NCBI GenBank assembly: GCA_035601835.1
Contig: DATNNM010000014.1
Location: 31,551-95,550, forward strand
DNA: 64,000 nt
Direction of reading: 5' to 3'
From: Candidatus Tumulicola sp.
GTDB lineage: Bacteria > Vulcanimicrobiota > Vulcanimicrobiia > Eremiobacterales > Eremiobacteraceae
The first letter of the stretch is position 1. Every line of letters begins with the position of its first letter. The notes below the pieces were generated by a model. It was not told where the DNA came from and did not search any database. It saw only the letters and a list, made by a program, of their open reading frames with translations. Below are positions 1 through 9,623 of the stretch, piece after piece. Position numbers and translations under genes: made by a program.

Positions 1-1707
1 ATCGTCGATGTTCATGCCGACTATGCTGGGCACGTCCAGAGTCGCTGGGCCGCTGCCGCTGACGTCTACCATCACGGTCGAACCCGGCGATGCGTTGCTC
101 CGCTCCGCCGGATCTTGGCTCAAGACCGTGTTGGCCGGGATATTCGGCACGTCTACCGTCTGATTCACCTGCAGCTTTAGGCCCGCGGACGCGAGCTGCT
201 TGCGAGCCTCATCCAACGTCAGCGACACGACGTTGGGCACGGCGATGATCGGCGGTCCTTTGCTCACCAAGAGCGCGACCGTGCCGCCCTTTTCGACCGG
301 CGCGCCCGGCGCCGGGTTGCTAGCCGCAACGAGCCCTTGCTTCACGGACGTGCTGCTGATCGAGTTGCCGAGGCGCACCCCAAAGCCTTTCGCAGCGAGA
401 AATTGCATCGCGACTCTCGGGTCTTGTCCGATGACGTTTGGCACATCAAGGAGCGCCGGCCCGCTGCTGACCTTGAGCGTCACTGTCTGTCCTGGATTCA
501 AACGCACGTTGACCGCCGGATCGCTGCCGTCCACGAGTCCGCCTTGAACCGCGTCATCGGTTCGCTGCTGGATGGCGACGGCATCCACGCCGATCGTGCG
601 CAGCGCCGCCACAGCTTCGGCCACTGATTTTCCGGTGAGGTCCGGCATGCGCAAACTGCGCGACGCCGCTTGCTGCGAAACAATGAGAGCGATGACCACC
701 ATGGCGGCGACGATTCCGGCGGCCCAGCCTATCGCGCTCCCGGTGCGCCAGCGCGCGGGCTCGTCCGGAAGTCTCACCCTCGCGGCAGCATCGGCGGCGT
801 CGCGCGCGCGTCGCCGCAGCACCTCGGTCGCCGTGCCTGGGCCTAAGGCCGCGGCTTCGTCGATCTCGCCGCGCTGGGCCTTGCGCAGCGCTGCGAGCAC
901 CTCGCCCGCGGACTGATAGCGATCGCCGGGGAGCTTCTGCAGCAATTTGCGCACGATCGCTTGCATCGCTGGGCTGACTTCAACGCCGGCTGACGCCGGA
1001 TCGGGAATCGGATCCGACAGATGCGCGGCGGCGATCGCTTCGTTCGAGGGGCCGATGAAGGGCCGAACGCCGGTGAGCATCTCGTACAAAACCACGCCGA
1101 CGCTGTACAGATCGCTGGCTTCGCTCAGGCCCTCGCCGGTCAGCCGTTCAGGCGAACAGTAGGCAGCCGAGCCGAGCAACGTATCGGCGCGCTCCCCCGA
1201 GGATCGAGCCGAGCGCGCCAGCTCGTCGGGGCCATGCGCGTGGGCGACGCCGAAATCCGTGATGCGAACGACGTCCTCGCGAGTGATCAAGATATTCGAG
1301 GGCTTGATGTCTTGGTGCAGCAGCTCTTGGCGGTGCGCGGCCGCGAGCGCCGCGCAGATCTGGCGGGCATAGAGCACCGCGGTGGACTCGGGCAGCTTGC
1401 CCTGGCGCTCGATGAGAGCGGCCAGCGTCTCGCCGGGAACGTACTCCTCAACGATGTAGTGGCTGCCGTTGACATGTCCGACGTCGTACGTGTTCACGAT
1501 ATTCGGGTGCGACAGTTTTGCCGCGGCTTGCGCCTCGAACACGAAACGCGCTACGAATTCCGCATCCTTGGCGAACTGCGGGCGCAGCACTTTGATGGCG
1601 ACCTGTCTGCGCAGCAACAGATCGTAACCTCGATAGACGATCGCCATGCCGCCTTCGCCGATCTTGGCGTCGAGCCGATAGCGATCGTTGTAGATGATGT
1701 CGGTCAT
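1..1707 (-). CDS. pknB: PASTA-domain Ser/Thr protein kinase (PknB/StkP type), 3' end outside window
   Basis: This membrane kinase probably senses peptidoglycan fragments and phosphorylates cell-wall and division proteins. Reading the minus strand from ATG 1707 gives a kinase domain with the glycine loop GEGGMAIVY, the VAIK lysine (K39), the catalytic loop HQDIKPSN and DFG. One membrane helix follows, near residues 330-350. At least three extracellular PASTA repeats come next, and a fourth begins at the window edge. The catalytic loop has Gln where RD kinases have Arg (HQD for HRD), so it is a non-RD variant. The start overlaps the pbpA stop by 4 bp (ATGA), which fixes the start and implies translational coupling. 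No PP2C phosphatase or ftsW, its usual companions, lies upstream. 569 codons are visible. The family is certain; the ligand is inferred. Confidence 0.93.
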   Translation of the reverse strand, partial: MTDIIYNDRYRLDAKIGEGGMAIVYRGYDLLLRRQVAIKVLRPQFAKDAEFVARFVFEAQAAAKLSHPNIVNTYDVGHVNGSHYIVEEYVPGETLAALIERQGKLPESTAVLYARQICAALAAAHRQELLHQDIKPSNILITREDVVRITDFGVAHAHGPDELARSARSSGERADTLLGSAAYCSPERLTGEGLSEASDLYSVGVVLYEMLTGVRPFIGPSNEAIAAAHLSDPIPDPASAGVEVSPAMQAIVRKLLQKLPGDRYQSAGEVLAALRKAQRGEIDEAAALGPGTATEVLRRRARDAADAAARVRLPDEPARWRTGSAIGWAAGIVAAMVVIALIVSQQAASRSLRMPDLTGKSVAEAVAALRTIGVDAVAIQQRTDDAVQGGLVDGSDPAVNVRLNPGQTVTLKVSSGPALLDVPNVIGQDPRVAMQFLAAKGFGVRLGNSISSTSVKQGLVAASNPAPGAPVEKGGTVALLVSKGPPIIAVPNVVSLTLDEARKQLASAGLKLQVNQTVDVPNIPANTVLSQDPAERSNASPGSTVMVDVSGSGPATLDVPSIVGMNIDD

Positions 1708-3104
1708 CGCGGATACAGCGGCAGGCTGCCCTCGAGGATCTTGCGCGCGATCGGCGCCGCGACCACGCCTCCGTAGCCTGCGTCTTCGACCACGACCGCC
1801 ACCACGATGCGCGGCCGCTCCGCAGGCGCAAAGCACACGAACCATGCGTGCGGAGGAGCCCCGACGTGCGTCGCAGTGCCGGTCTTGCCGGCGACCGTCA
1901 CTCGCGGCATGCGCGCGGCGGTCCCGGTGCCGCTGCGAACGACGGCGATCATCATGTCGCGCAGCCGCGACGCGGTGGTTTCGGAGAGCACGCGCTCCCA
2001 GCGGGTCGGCGGCACGGACAGCGGAAGCCTGCCGTTGACTCGAAATTCTTTGACCAGCTGCGGCCGCATCATCACGCCGCCGTTGGCGATGGTCGAAGCG
2101 ATCAGAGCCATGCGCAGCGGCGTCACCGCCAGCCCGCCCTGACCGAATGCCATTTGGGCAAGCTCGGAAGGCACGATCGTCGCCTTGGCGGGCACTTCAT
2201 CTTGGGCGGTCGGAACGGCAAGGCCTGGCTCGTCTCCCACGTGAAAACGGTGCAGGTAGTCGTAGTACCCGTCGAGACCGAGCTTCAATCCGATCTGCGC
2301 GAAATCGACGTTGCTCGAAAGCGCGAACGCGCCCGTGAAATTTTGCGTGCCGGTGACTTCGTTCTCGGCGTTGCGGATGCGAAAACCGCCGACCTCGAAA
2401 TAGCCCGGATCGGAGAAGGTGTCGCTCGGCACGACGGTGCCGGTGTCGAGCGCCGCGCTCGCGGTGACCATCTTGAAGGTCGAGCCGGGCGGATACAAGC
2501 CGGCGAGCGCGCGATCGAGCAGCGGAGACTGCGCGCTGGAGCGCAGCGTTTTCCATTGCGCCGCCAAGGTGTTGGGGTCAAACGTCGGACGATTGACGGC
2601 AGCAAGGATGTTGCCGTTGCGAGGATCCATCACGAGCGCCGCGCCCCGAATGGAACCGGGCAGCGCCCGGTCGACTATGGCCGCGATGTCGGCACGCAGC
2701 GTCAGCACCACGTCGCTTCCCGTTTGGCCGCCCTTGCCTGCATTCTTGCGGAACAGACCGGCGGCATCGCCGACCCCTGTGAGCCGTTCATCGGGCGGGG
2801 AAAGGATCGAATCCAGCGCCGCCTCGAGGCCCGACTCGCCGTAGACGGCTGACGAGTAGCCGACGAGCTGCGACAGCGATGCGCCCGCGCCATAGATGCG
2901 CTTACCGGCTTTGCTTTGCGCGAGCGCGACGCCGCGTGCGTCCAGCAAAGCGCCTCGCAGTTCGTTGGTGAGACTGCGCCGCGGATTACCGGCGCGCGCG
3001 TTGGTGCGGGCGCGGTCGACCAACTGGACCCGGATCTCCTGCGCCGCCAGCAGCACGAACAGGGCGATGAAGGCGATGGTGAGATGAAGGACGCGTGCGC
3101 GCAC
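1704..3104 (-). CDS. pbpA: Class B penicillin-binding protein (transpeptidase)
   Basis: This is a peptidoglycan D,D-transpeptidase acting on the outer face of the cytoplasmic membrane. The 466-residue protein has an N-terminal membrane anchor (about residues 8-22). All three penicilloyl-transferase motifs are present: STFK with nucleophile S208, SSN at 263-265, and KTGT at 407-410. It resembles the short PbpA class of Actinobacteria, which lacks a large N-terminal dimerisation domain. It lies 13 bp after carB and overlaps the kinase start. In Actinobacteria pbpA and pknB are also neighbours, but with rodA/ftsW, which is missing here. PASTA kinases and PbpA act in the same elongation or division pathway, so the pairing is functional. 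The catalytic assignment is clear; whether it serves division or elongation is not. Confidence 0.92.
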   Translation of the reverse strand: MRARVLHLTIAFIALFVLLAAQEIRVQLVDRARTNARAGNPRRSLTNELRGALLDARGVALAQSKAGKRIYGAGASLSQLVGYSSAVYGESGLEAALDSILSPPDERLTGVGDAAGLFRKNAGKGGQTGSDVVLTLRADIAAIVDRALPGSIRGAALVMDPRNGNILAAVNRPTFDPNTLAAQWKTLRSSAQSPLLDRALAGLYPPGSTFKMVTASAALDTGTVVPSDTFSDPGYFEVGGFRIRNAENEVTGTQNFTGAFALSSNVDFAQIGLKLGLDGYYDYLHRFHVGDEPGLAVPTAQDEVPAKATIVPSELAQMAFGQGGLAVTPLRMALIASTIANGGVMMRPQLVKEFRVNGRLPLSVPPTRWERVLSETTASRLRDMMIAVVRSGTGTAARMPRVTVAGKTGTATHVGAPPHAWFVCFAPAERPRIVVAVVVEDAGYGGVVAAPIARKILEGSLPLYPR

Positions 3105-3117
3105 GGTTCCGGACTCC

Positions 3118-6100
3118 CTATGCGACCGTCATGCGGCTGGCGACATACTCTTGCAGCGGCCGGACGCGCACGGGTTCGTCATCGCGCGCCGAAAGCGCGA
3201 CGAGGAGCGCTCGCACGGTATCGAGCGACGTGAGACAGGCCACACCCGCCTCGACGGCCGCGCGCCGAATCCGGTAGCCGTCGCTTTGCGACTGCGACGA
3301 AGCCGAGGCGTCGTTGACGACCAAGTCGACGCCGGCGCCGGCGATCAGGTCCACCACGTGCGGCGAACCCTCGGCGATCTTGTTCACGCGCGTGGCCCCG
3401 ATGCCGTGCGCGTCGAGCATCTTCCACGTGCCGGTGGTGGCGAACAGTTGATAATCCATTTCTGCAAAGGCTCTTGCCAGCTCGACCGCGGCCTCCTTCT
3501 CGGCATCGGAGATCGACAACAAAATACCACCGCCCGGCGGAGGCGGTGTCAGGCCGGCGCCCAGCATGCCGCGCAAGAGAGCGCCGGCGTAGGTGGAGTC
3601 GAGGCCAAGGACTTCGCCGGTCGATTTCATCTCGGGACCGAGCATCGTCTCCACGCGCCGCAGCTTCGCGAACGAGAAGACGGGGATCTTCACCGCCACG
3701 AAGTCCGGACGGGGCAGCAGTCCGAGGGCGAGACCCATGTCCTTGAGCTTTCCGCCCAGCGCGATGTGGGTCGCCGCCCCGACGAGCGGCACGCCGGTGA
3801 GTTTGGCGATGATCGGCACGGTGCGACTCGCGCGCGGGTTGGCCTCGATCACGTACAGCTCGCCGCCGTACAAGATGTATTGCACGTTGATGAGACCGCG
3901 GATGCCGAGCTCTTTGCACAATTGCGTGGTGACGTCGACGATCCGCAGCTCGATGTCGGGTGGGATGTTCTGTGTCGGGTACACCGCCATCGAATCGCCG
4001 GAGTGGATGCCGGCCCGCTCGACGTGCTCGAAGATGCCCGGGATGATGATGTCCTGGCCGTCGAACGCAGCGTCGACTTCGACTTCGATGCCGGCGAGAT
4101 ACTTATCGACCAGCAGCGGCGCGTGCGGCTGGATGGGCGGGGCGCTCTCGGCGTATGCCGCGAGTTGCGCTTCATTATACACGATCTCCATGCCGCGCCC
4201 GCCGAGCACATACGAAGGGCGCACCAGCACGGGGAAGCCTATCTCCCTGGCGATCTCGCGCGCTTTGCGGAACGAAAGCGCGGTCTTGCCCGCCGGCCGC
4301 GCTACGCCGAGTTTGGCCACCACCGCGTCGAACTTCTCGCGGTCTTCGGCGAGGTCGAGCGCCTGCTGACTCGTGCCGAGCACTTTGACGCCGCGAGCAG
4401 CGAGATCGCGCGCGAGATTGATAGGCGTCTGACCGCCGAAACCGAGCAGCACGCCCTTCGCTCCGGTGGCGCGGACGGCGTTCTCCACCTCATCGACGCA
4501 GGGCGGTTCGAATATCAGCAGGTCCGAGATGTCGAAGTCGGTGCTGACCGTTTCCGGGTTGTTGTTGAGGACGACCGAGTCCACGCCGGCTTCGTGGAGC
4601 GCCCACGCCGCGTGCACGCACGAGTAGTCGAACTCGATGCCCTGGCCGATCCTGATCGGCCCGCTGCCGACCACCACGACACTGGTCCGCTGCGGCTTGC
4701 GCAGTTCGTCTTCTTCTCCTACCGTCGCGTAATAGTAAGGCGAGCGCGCCGGGAACTCGGCGGCTGCGGTGTCGACGATCTTGTAAGCGGGCGCGGTTTG
4801 TTCGCCGCCTGCGGCGCGCACATCGGGCAGCGGCTTCTGCGTGAGCCTCGCGATCGTGGTGTTCGCGTAGCCCAGCAGCTTGGCAGGGACCACATCAGCA
4901 CCCTTGCGCAGGTGTTCCTCGCACTCGACAAGCTCTTTGAGTTCCCACAACCAGAACGCGTCGATGCTGGTTGTCTCGGCGATGGACTCGACTGAGCGGC
5001 CGCGCCGCAGACATTCGGCGATGACGAAGAGCCGCTCGTGGGTGGGCGCTCGCAGCACGTCCGTGAGCTCGTCGTCGCTCCATTGCTCGTGCGTCCAACC
5101 GGTGAGCGTGTCGCGGCCGATGTCGAGCCCGCGCACGGCCTTGAGCATCGCCTGCGAGAAGGTCCGCCCGATGGCCATCACCTCGCCGGTCGATTTCATC
5201 TGGGTGCCGAGGCGCGCGTCACCGAGCGGGAATTTGTCGAACGGCCAGCGCGGGATCTTGATCACGCAGTAGTCGAGCGTCGGTTCGAAAGCGGCCTTCG
5301 TCACGCCGGTGACCGGGTTGTCGATGTGCGGAAGCGTGCGGCCCAGCGCGATTTTGGCCGCGATCTTGGCGATCGGATAGCCGGTGGCTTTGCTCGCCAG
5401 CGCGGAGGAGCGCGACACGCGCGGGTTGACCTCGACCACGTTGTACGCATCGCTGCGCGGATCGAGCGCGAACTGGATATTGCAGCCGCCCTCGACGGCG
5501 AGATGCCGGATAATGTTGATCGCGGCGCTGCGCAGGCGATGGTAGTCGCGATCGGAAAGCGTTTGCGAGGGCGCGATCACGATGGAATCGCCGGTGTGCA
5601 CCCCCATCGGGTCGATATTCTCCATGTTGCAGACCACGATGCAATTGTCGGCGCCGTCGCGCAGGACTTCGTATTCGACCTCTTTCCAGCCCAGCAGCGA
5701 GGTCTCGAGCAGCACCTGATGGATGATGCTGGCGCTCAAACCGGAGCGCACGATCTCCCGCAGCTCGGACTCGTCGTGGGCGATGCCGCCGCCGGTGCCG
5801 CCCAGCGTATACGCGGGTCTGACCACGAGCGGATAGCCCGAGCGAAGTGCGAACGCAAGCCCCTCCTCGATGCTGCGGACGATCGCCGATTCCGGCACCG
5901 GCTCGCCGATGTCGATCATGGCCTGCTTGAACAGCTCGCGGTCCTCCGCCAATCTGATGGTGCGCAGCGGCGTTCCAAGCAGTTTGACGCCGTAGCGCTC
6001 GAGCGTGCCGCGCTCCGCGAGCGCCACTGCGAGATTGAGTCCGGTCTGGCCGCCGAGGGTCGCGAGCATCGCCTCAGGGCGTTCGCGCGCGATGATGGCT

Positions 6101-6321
6101 TCCACGTGCGAAGGCACGAGCGGCTCCAGATAGACCGCGTCGGCGATCTCCGGATCGGTCATGATGGTCGCCGGGTTCGAGTTGACGAGCACCACGCGCG
6201 CGCCTTCCTCTTTAAGGGAGCGGCACGCCTGGACGCCGGCGTAGTCGAACTCGGCTGCCTGGCCGATGACGATCGGTCCAGAACCGACGACGAGCACTGA
6301 CCCGGGCGTACCGTTCCTCAC
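3118..6321 (-). CDS. carB: Carbamoyl-phosphate synthase large subunit
   Basis: This subunit makes carbamoyl phosphate from bicarbonate, ammonia delivered by CarA, and two ATP. It feeds pyrimidine and arginine synthesis. The 1067-residue length is typical. The two homologous ATP-grasp halves are visible: the N-terminal one begins with GSGPIVIGQAAEFDYAG and the second, near residue 550, with GSGPIRIGQGIEFDYS. The metal and substrate motif NPRVSRSSALASKATG is intact. The C-terminal region (about 930-1067) is an MGS-type allosteric domain. The ATG overlaps the carA stop by 4 bp, so the two subunits are translationally coupled. It is the last biosynthetic gene of the pyr run before pbpA. No frameshift was noticed. 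Confidence 0.97.
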   Translation of the reverse strand: MRNGTPGSVLVVGSGPIVIGQAAEFDYAGVQACRSLKEEGARVVLVNSNPATIMTDPEIADAVYLEPLVPSHVEAIIARERPEAMLATLGGQTGLNLAVALAERGTLERYGVKLLGTPLRTIRLAEDRELFKQAMIDIGEPVPESAIVRSIEEGLAFALRSGYPLVVRPAYTLGGTGGGIAHDESELREIVRSGLSASIIHQVLLETSLLGWKEVEYEVLRDGADNCIVVCNMENIDPMGVHTGDSIVIAPSQTLSDRDYHRLRSAAINIIRHLAVEGGCNIQFALDPRSDAYNVVEVNPRVSRSSALASKATGYPIAKIAAKIALGRTLPHIDNPVTGVTKAAFEPTLDYCVIKIPRWPFDKFPLGDARLGTQMKSTGEVMAIGRTFSQAMLKAVRGLDIGRDTLTGWTHEQWSDDELTDVLRAPTHERLFVIAECLRRGRSVESIAETTSIDAFWLWELKELVECEEHLRKGADVVPAKLLGYANTTIARLTQKPLPDVRAAGGEQTAPAYKIVDTAAAEFPARSPYYYATVGEEDELRKPQRTSVVVVGSGPIRIGQGIEFDYSCVHAAWALHEAGVDSVVLNNNPETVSTDFDISDLLIFEPPCVDEVENAVRATGAKGVLLGFGGQTPINLARDLAARGVKVLGTSQQALDLAEDREKFDAVVAKLGVARPAGKTALSFRKAREIAREIGFPVLVRPSYVLGGRGMEIVYNEAQLAAYAESAPPIQPHAPLLVDKYLAGIEVEVDAAFDGQDIIIPGIFEHVERAGIHSGDSMAVYPTQNIPPDIELRIVDVTTQLCKELGIRGLINVQYILYGGELYVIEANPRASRTVPIIAKLTGVPLVGAATHIALGGKLKDMGLALGLLPRPDFVAVKIPVFSFAKLRRVETMLGPEMKSTGEVLGLDSTYAGALLRGMLGAGLTPPPPGGGILLSISDAEKEAAVELARAFAEMDYQLFATTGTWKMLDAHGIGATRVNKIAEGSPHVVDLIAGAGVDLVVNDASASSQSQSDGYRIRRAAVEAGVACLTSLDTVRALLVALSARDDEPVRVRPLQEYVASRMTVA

Positions 6322-7394
6322 CGCAGGGTCTTCACGAAATCGGCGAAGAGGTGACGAGCATCCGCCGGACCGGGCGACGCTTCCGGATGGAACTGCACCG
6401 AGGAGATCGGCAGGCTGCGGTGGCGGAACCCTTCGTTGGTGCCGTCGTTGAGGTTGATCATGGTCTGCTCGACGTCGGCGGGCAGCGTGGACGCGTCAAC
6501 CGCATAGCCGTGGTTCTGCGCGGTGATGACGACCTCGCCGTCAGCGACGTGCTGCACGGGCTGGTTGCCGCCCCGGTGCCCGTACTTCAACTTATACGTC
6601 GTGGCGCCGAGCGCGAGCGCGAGCACTTGGTGGCCGAGGCACACGCCGAAGGTCGGCAGGCGGCCATACTCGATCACGCGCCGCAGCGTCTCGATGACTC
6701 CCGTCAGCTCGGAGGGGTCGCCTGGACCGTTGCTGACCACCAAGCCGTCCAGCTTCATCGCCAGCAGTTCGTCGAACGTCGTCGTGAACGGCGCCTCCAG
6801 CACTTCTGCGCCTGCAGCGGCCAGGCAGTTGGCGATGTTCTCTTTGGCGCCGCAGTCGAGCAGCGCAACGCGGATGTTCCCGCCGCTGCGCTGCAGCTCG
6901 CCGTGAGACTCGACCGCACGCACGAGATCGGGCGTCGCGAGCGGCGCCCCGATATAATCGCGCAGGGCGTCAGGCGCGCGCGCGATGGCTTCTTCTCCTA
7001 CCGCGAGCACCGAGCGCATGGTGCCCGCTTCCCGCAGGCGGATGACCAGCGCGCGCGTGTCTAGGCCTTGGATGCCGCGCACGGCGCTTGCCGCCATCCA
7101 CTCATCGACGCGTCCGGCGCTGCGATAGTGACTCGGATGCGCGCTCACGCGTTTGAAGACGGCGCCCGCGCAGCAGATCGTCTTGTGTTGCCGGACGGCG
7201 GGATCGATGCCGTAGTTGCCGATGAGCGGATAGCAGAACACGATGATCTGTCCGGCGTAGGATGGATCGGTGAGCGCCTCTTCATAGCCCGTGATGCCGG
7301 TGAAGAACACGGCTTCACCGAGAGCGATGCCCTCGGGCCCGATGCCCTGGCCCTCGTATGAGCCTCCATCCGCCAGCAGCAAGCGCGCTCTCAT
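6318..7394 (-). CDS. carA: Carbamoyl-phosphate synthase small subunit (glutaminase)
   Basis: CarA hydrolyses glutamine and channels ammonia to CarB. The C-terminal class I glutamine amidotransferase domain shows the nucleophile in GVCLGHQ (C252) and the His-Glu pair in FHPEAS (H336, E338). The N-terminal half carries the CarA-specific domain (FTGITGYEE). I place the start at ATG 7394, one base after the pyrC stop, because the protein then begins MRARLLLADGG like other CarA proteins. An in-frame ATG at 7406, overlapping pyrC, is possible. The more upstream start at 7427 would add residues unlike the family. Length is 358 residues. It sits in the pyr operon. Confidence 0.96.
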   Translation of the reverse strand: MRARLLLADGGSYEGQGIGPEGIALGEAVFFTGITGYEEALTDPSYAGQIIVFCYPLIGNYGIDPAVRQHKTICCAGAVFKRVSAHPSHYRSAGRVDEWMAASAVRGIQGLDTRALVIRLREAGTMRSVLAVGEEAIARAPDALRDYIGAPLATPDLVRAVESHGELQRSGGNIRVALLDCGAKENIANCLAAAGAEVLEAPFTTTFDELLAMKLDGLVVSNGPGDPSELTGVIETLRRVIEYGRLPTFGVCLGHQVLALALGATTYKLKYGHRGGNQPVQHVADGEVVITAQNHGYAVDASTLPADVEQTMINLNDGTNEGFRHRSLPISSVQFHPEASPGPADARHLFADFVKTLR

Positions 7395-7395
7395 A

Positions 7396-8703
7396 CTAGC
7401 CTGCATCTCTATGGAGAATCGCCCCACCGACGACGGTCATGGCGGGCCGCACTTTGAACGTGCGGCCGGCGAAGGGCGTCACGCGGCCTTTCGACTTGAA
7501 GCGATCGGGGTCGACCGTCCAAGGCTTGTCCAAGAACAATCCCGTGATGTCGGCCGGCGCACCGACCGCGAGCGTGCCGCCGCGAACGCCGAGCAGGGCC
7601 GCCACGTTGCTCGAAAAATTGGCGACCATCGTCATGAGCGGCACGTCGGGCAGCGCATCGAACGTCGCGCCGACGGCGGTCTCCAAGCCTGAGAACCCCA
7701 CGCAGGCGTTGGAGAGCGGCGGCTCTTTTTCGTATTCGGCGTGCGGTGCGTGGTCGCTCCCGAAAATCGTTATGGTGCCCTCGCTCACGGCTCTTCGCAG
7801 CGCGGCGACATCGGCGTCGGTGCGCAGCGGCGGGTTCACGCGCATGCGCGCATTGAAACCCTTGAGCTCGACGTCCGTGAGCTGCAGGTGATGCGGCGTG
7901 ACCTCGCCCGTGATGCGGATACCCGCGGAGCGCGCCCACTGCAGCACGTCGATCGTCTGCTTCGCGCTCACATGGCAGAGGTGCCACAGCTTGTGGGTGG
8001 CTTGGGCGATCAGGGCATCGCGTGCCGCGATGGCGGCTTCAGCGACCGCCGGCATGCCGGGAACTCCCAAAATATCGCTCACGTCGCCCTCGTGCATCAG
8101 CGCGTCTTCGAACGACGGATCTTCGCAGTGCGACATTAGCGCCTGCGGCAGGTCTGCGATCAGCCGCGCCGCGTGATACAGCGCTTTGAGCGAGCGCGTG
8201 ACGGCTCCGTCATCCGAGAACGCCACCGCGCCGGCCGCTGCCATGCTGCGCAGGGGCGCGAGCGCCTCGCCCTCGCGGCCGAGCGTGACCGCCCCGACCG
8301 GATAACAGCGAGCGCTGCGGAGCAGCGCCGCGTCTTCGATGAGCCGGCGGATGGACAGCGGCGTGTCCAACGGCGGCCGCGTGTTTGGCATCGCGGCGAC
8401 CGCCGTGAAGCCGCCGGCCGCCGCCGCGGCGAGTGCCGTGGCCAGGGTCTCCTTGTGCGGATCGCCGGGGTCGCGCGCATGCACGTGCGGGTCGATGAAG
8501 CCGGGGCACAGCACCATGCCGGTGCAGTCGATCCGTTCGGTGTGCGGATCGGGGGCCGATGGCGCGCCGTCCAGCAGCGCGGCGACCAGCCCGTTGCGCA
8601 CCACGATCGTGCGTCTTGCGTCGAGTCCAAGGATCGGATCGATGACGCGCGCGCCGACGAAGTCGCGATTCTCAGCTTTGGCGCCGCCCGGCTGCACCCT
8701 CAT
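7396..8703 (-). CDS. pyrC: Dihydroorotase (class I)
   Basis: It cyclises N-carbamoyl-aspartate to dihydroorotate, the third step of UMP synthesis. The metal-binding HxH motif is in GFIDPHVHARDPG, and the late metal site is in FGSDHAPH. Both are typical of the class I (PyrC/allantoinase-like) amidohydrolase fold. The start at ATG 8703 overlaps the pyrB stop by 4 bp (ATGA), preferred over an upstream in-frame start at 8733 that would lie inside pyrB. The product is 435 residues. Class I enzymes often associate with aspartate transcarbamoylase, which fits the coupled pyrB-pyrC order. Confidence 0.95.
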   Translation of the reverse strand: MRVQPGGAKAENRDFVGARVIDPILGLDARRTIVVRNGLVAALLDGAPSAPDPHTERIDCTGMVLCPGFIDPHVHARDPGDPHKETLATALAAAAAGGFTAVAAMPNTRPPLDTPLSIRRLIEDAALLRSARCYPVGAVTLGREGEALAPLRSMAAAGAVAFSDDGAVTRSLKALYHAARLIADLPQALMSHCEDPSFEDALMHEGDVSDILGVPGMPAVAEAAIAARDALIAQATHKLWHLCHVSAKQTIDVLQWARSAGIRITGEVTPHHLQLTDVELKGFNARMRVNPPLRTDADVAALRRAVSEGTITIFGSDHAPHAEYEKEPPLSNACVGFSGLETAVGATFDALPDVPLMTMVANFSSNVAALLGVRGGTLAVGAPADITGLFLDKPWTVDPDRFKSKGRVTPFAGRTFKVRPAMTVVGGAILHRDAG

Positions 8704-9623
8704 CGCCGCTCCTGGGCCCGTCCGAGCGCCCATTCGAGCACCGCCATGCGGACGTAGACGCCGTTTTCGACTTGCCGCTCGATGCGGCTCCGCTCGCCGG
8801 CCACGAGCGCGCCGTCCATCTCGACCCCGCGGTTGACGGGGCCGGGGTGCATGACGATCGCATGCGCCGGCAGGGCCTTAGCGCGCGCGAGCGTCAGACC
8901 ATAGCCTCCCGCAAGGTCCTCGTGCGCCGGCAGCTCGGCGCCGTCGCCGCGTTCCTTTTGAATGCGCAAGAGCATGATCGCGTCGGCGGTCGGCAGATGT
9001 TCATCCAGGTCAGCCGAGAGCGCGGCATAGCCCCAGCCCGGCGATGACGGTGGTAGCAGCAGCGGCGGCGCGCACAACACGATGCGAGCGCCCATCAGCG
9101 AGGCTGCCTTTGCAGCGGAGCGCGCCACGCGGCTGTGCTTGATGTCGCCCGCGATCACGAGCGTGCGGCCCTCGAGCGAACCGAATTCCTCCATCAGGGT
9201 CATGACGTCGAGCAAGCCTTGAGTCGGGTGGGCGTGCCAGCCGTCACCGGCGTTGAGCACCGCGCCGCTGAAATAGCGCGCGAGCGCATGCGGAAAACCG
9301 CTCTCGCGATGGCGCACGACCAGCGCATCGGCGCCGATCGCGCTGATCGTGCGCATCGTGTCTTCGAGCGTTTCGCCTTTGATCAGCGACGAAGATTCGG
9401 TCGCGAAGTCAAGCCAGGAAGCGCCGAGCCGGTGCGCAGCTGCGGCGAAGGAGGTCGCAGTGCGCGTGCTCGGCTCGAAGAACATGCCGAGGACGATCTT
9501 GCCTTTGAGGCGGACGCTGGAATCGGTGACGCCGCGTTTGAAGGCGCGTGCGCGCGTGATCAACGACTCGATGAGCGGTCGTTGCGCGTCGTCGAGGTCG
9601 AGGAGATGGCGCGCGCCTGTCAT
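8700..9623 (-). CDS. pyrB: Aspartate carbamoyltransferase catalytic chain
   Basis: It condenses carbamoyl phosphate with aspartate. The 307-residue protein has the phosphate-binding signature FFEPSTRTATSF (STRT at 52-55) and the HPTQGLLD carbamoyl-phosphate motif. A C-terminal MHPGPVNRGVE segment matches the aspartate domain. The ATG at 9623 overlaps the pyrR stop by 4 bp. The reading frame stays open about 50 codons further upstream, but that part lies inside pyrR and looks like out-of-frame translation. No pyrI regulatory subunit gene is nearby. Confidence 0.96.
   Translation of the reverse strand: MTGARHLLDLDDAQRPLIESLITRARAFKRGVTDSSVRLKGKIVLGMFFEPSTRTATSFAAAAHRLGASWLDFATESSSLIKGETLEDTMRTISAIGADALVVRHRESGFPHALARYFSGAVLNAGDGWHAHPTQGLLDVMTLMEEFGSLEGRTLVIAGDIKHSRVARSAAKAASLMGARIVLCAPPLLLPPSSPGWGYAALSADLDEHLPTADAIMLLRIQKERGDGAELPAHEDLAGGYGLTLARAKALPAHAIVMHPGPVNRGVEMDGALVAGERSRIERQVENGVYVRMAVLEWALGRAQERR

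Noticed and set aside
3151..4995. Long plus-strand frame antisense to carB
   Set aside because: High-GC third-position bias creates long antisense frames. The sequence is Arg/His/Asp-rich without domains, while carB is unambiguous.
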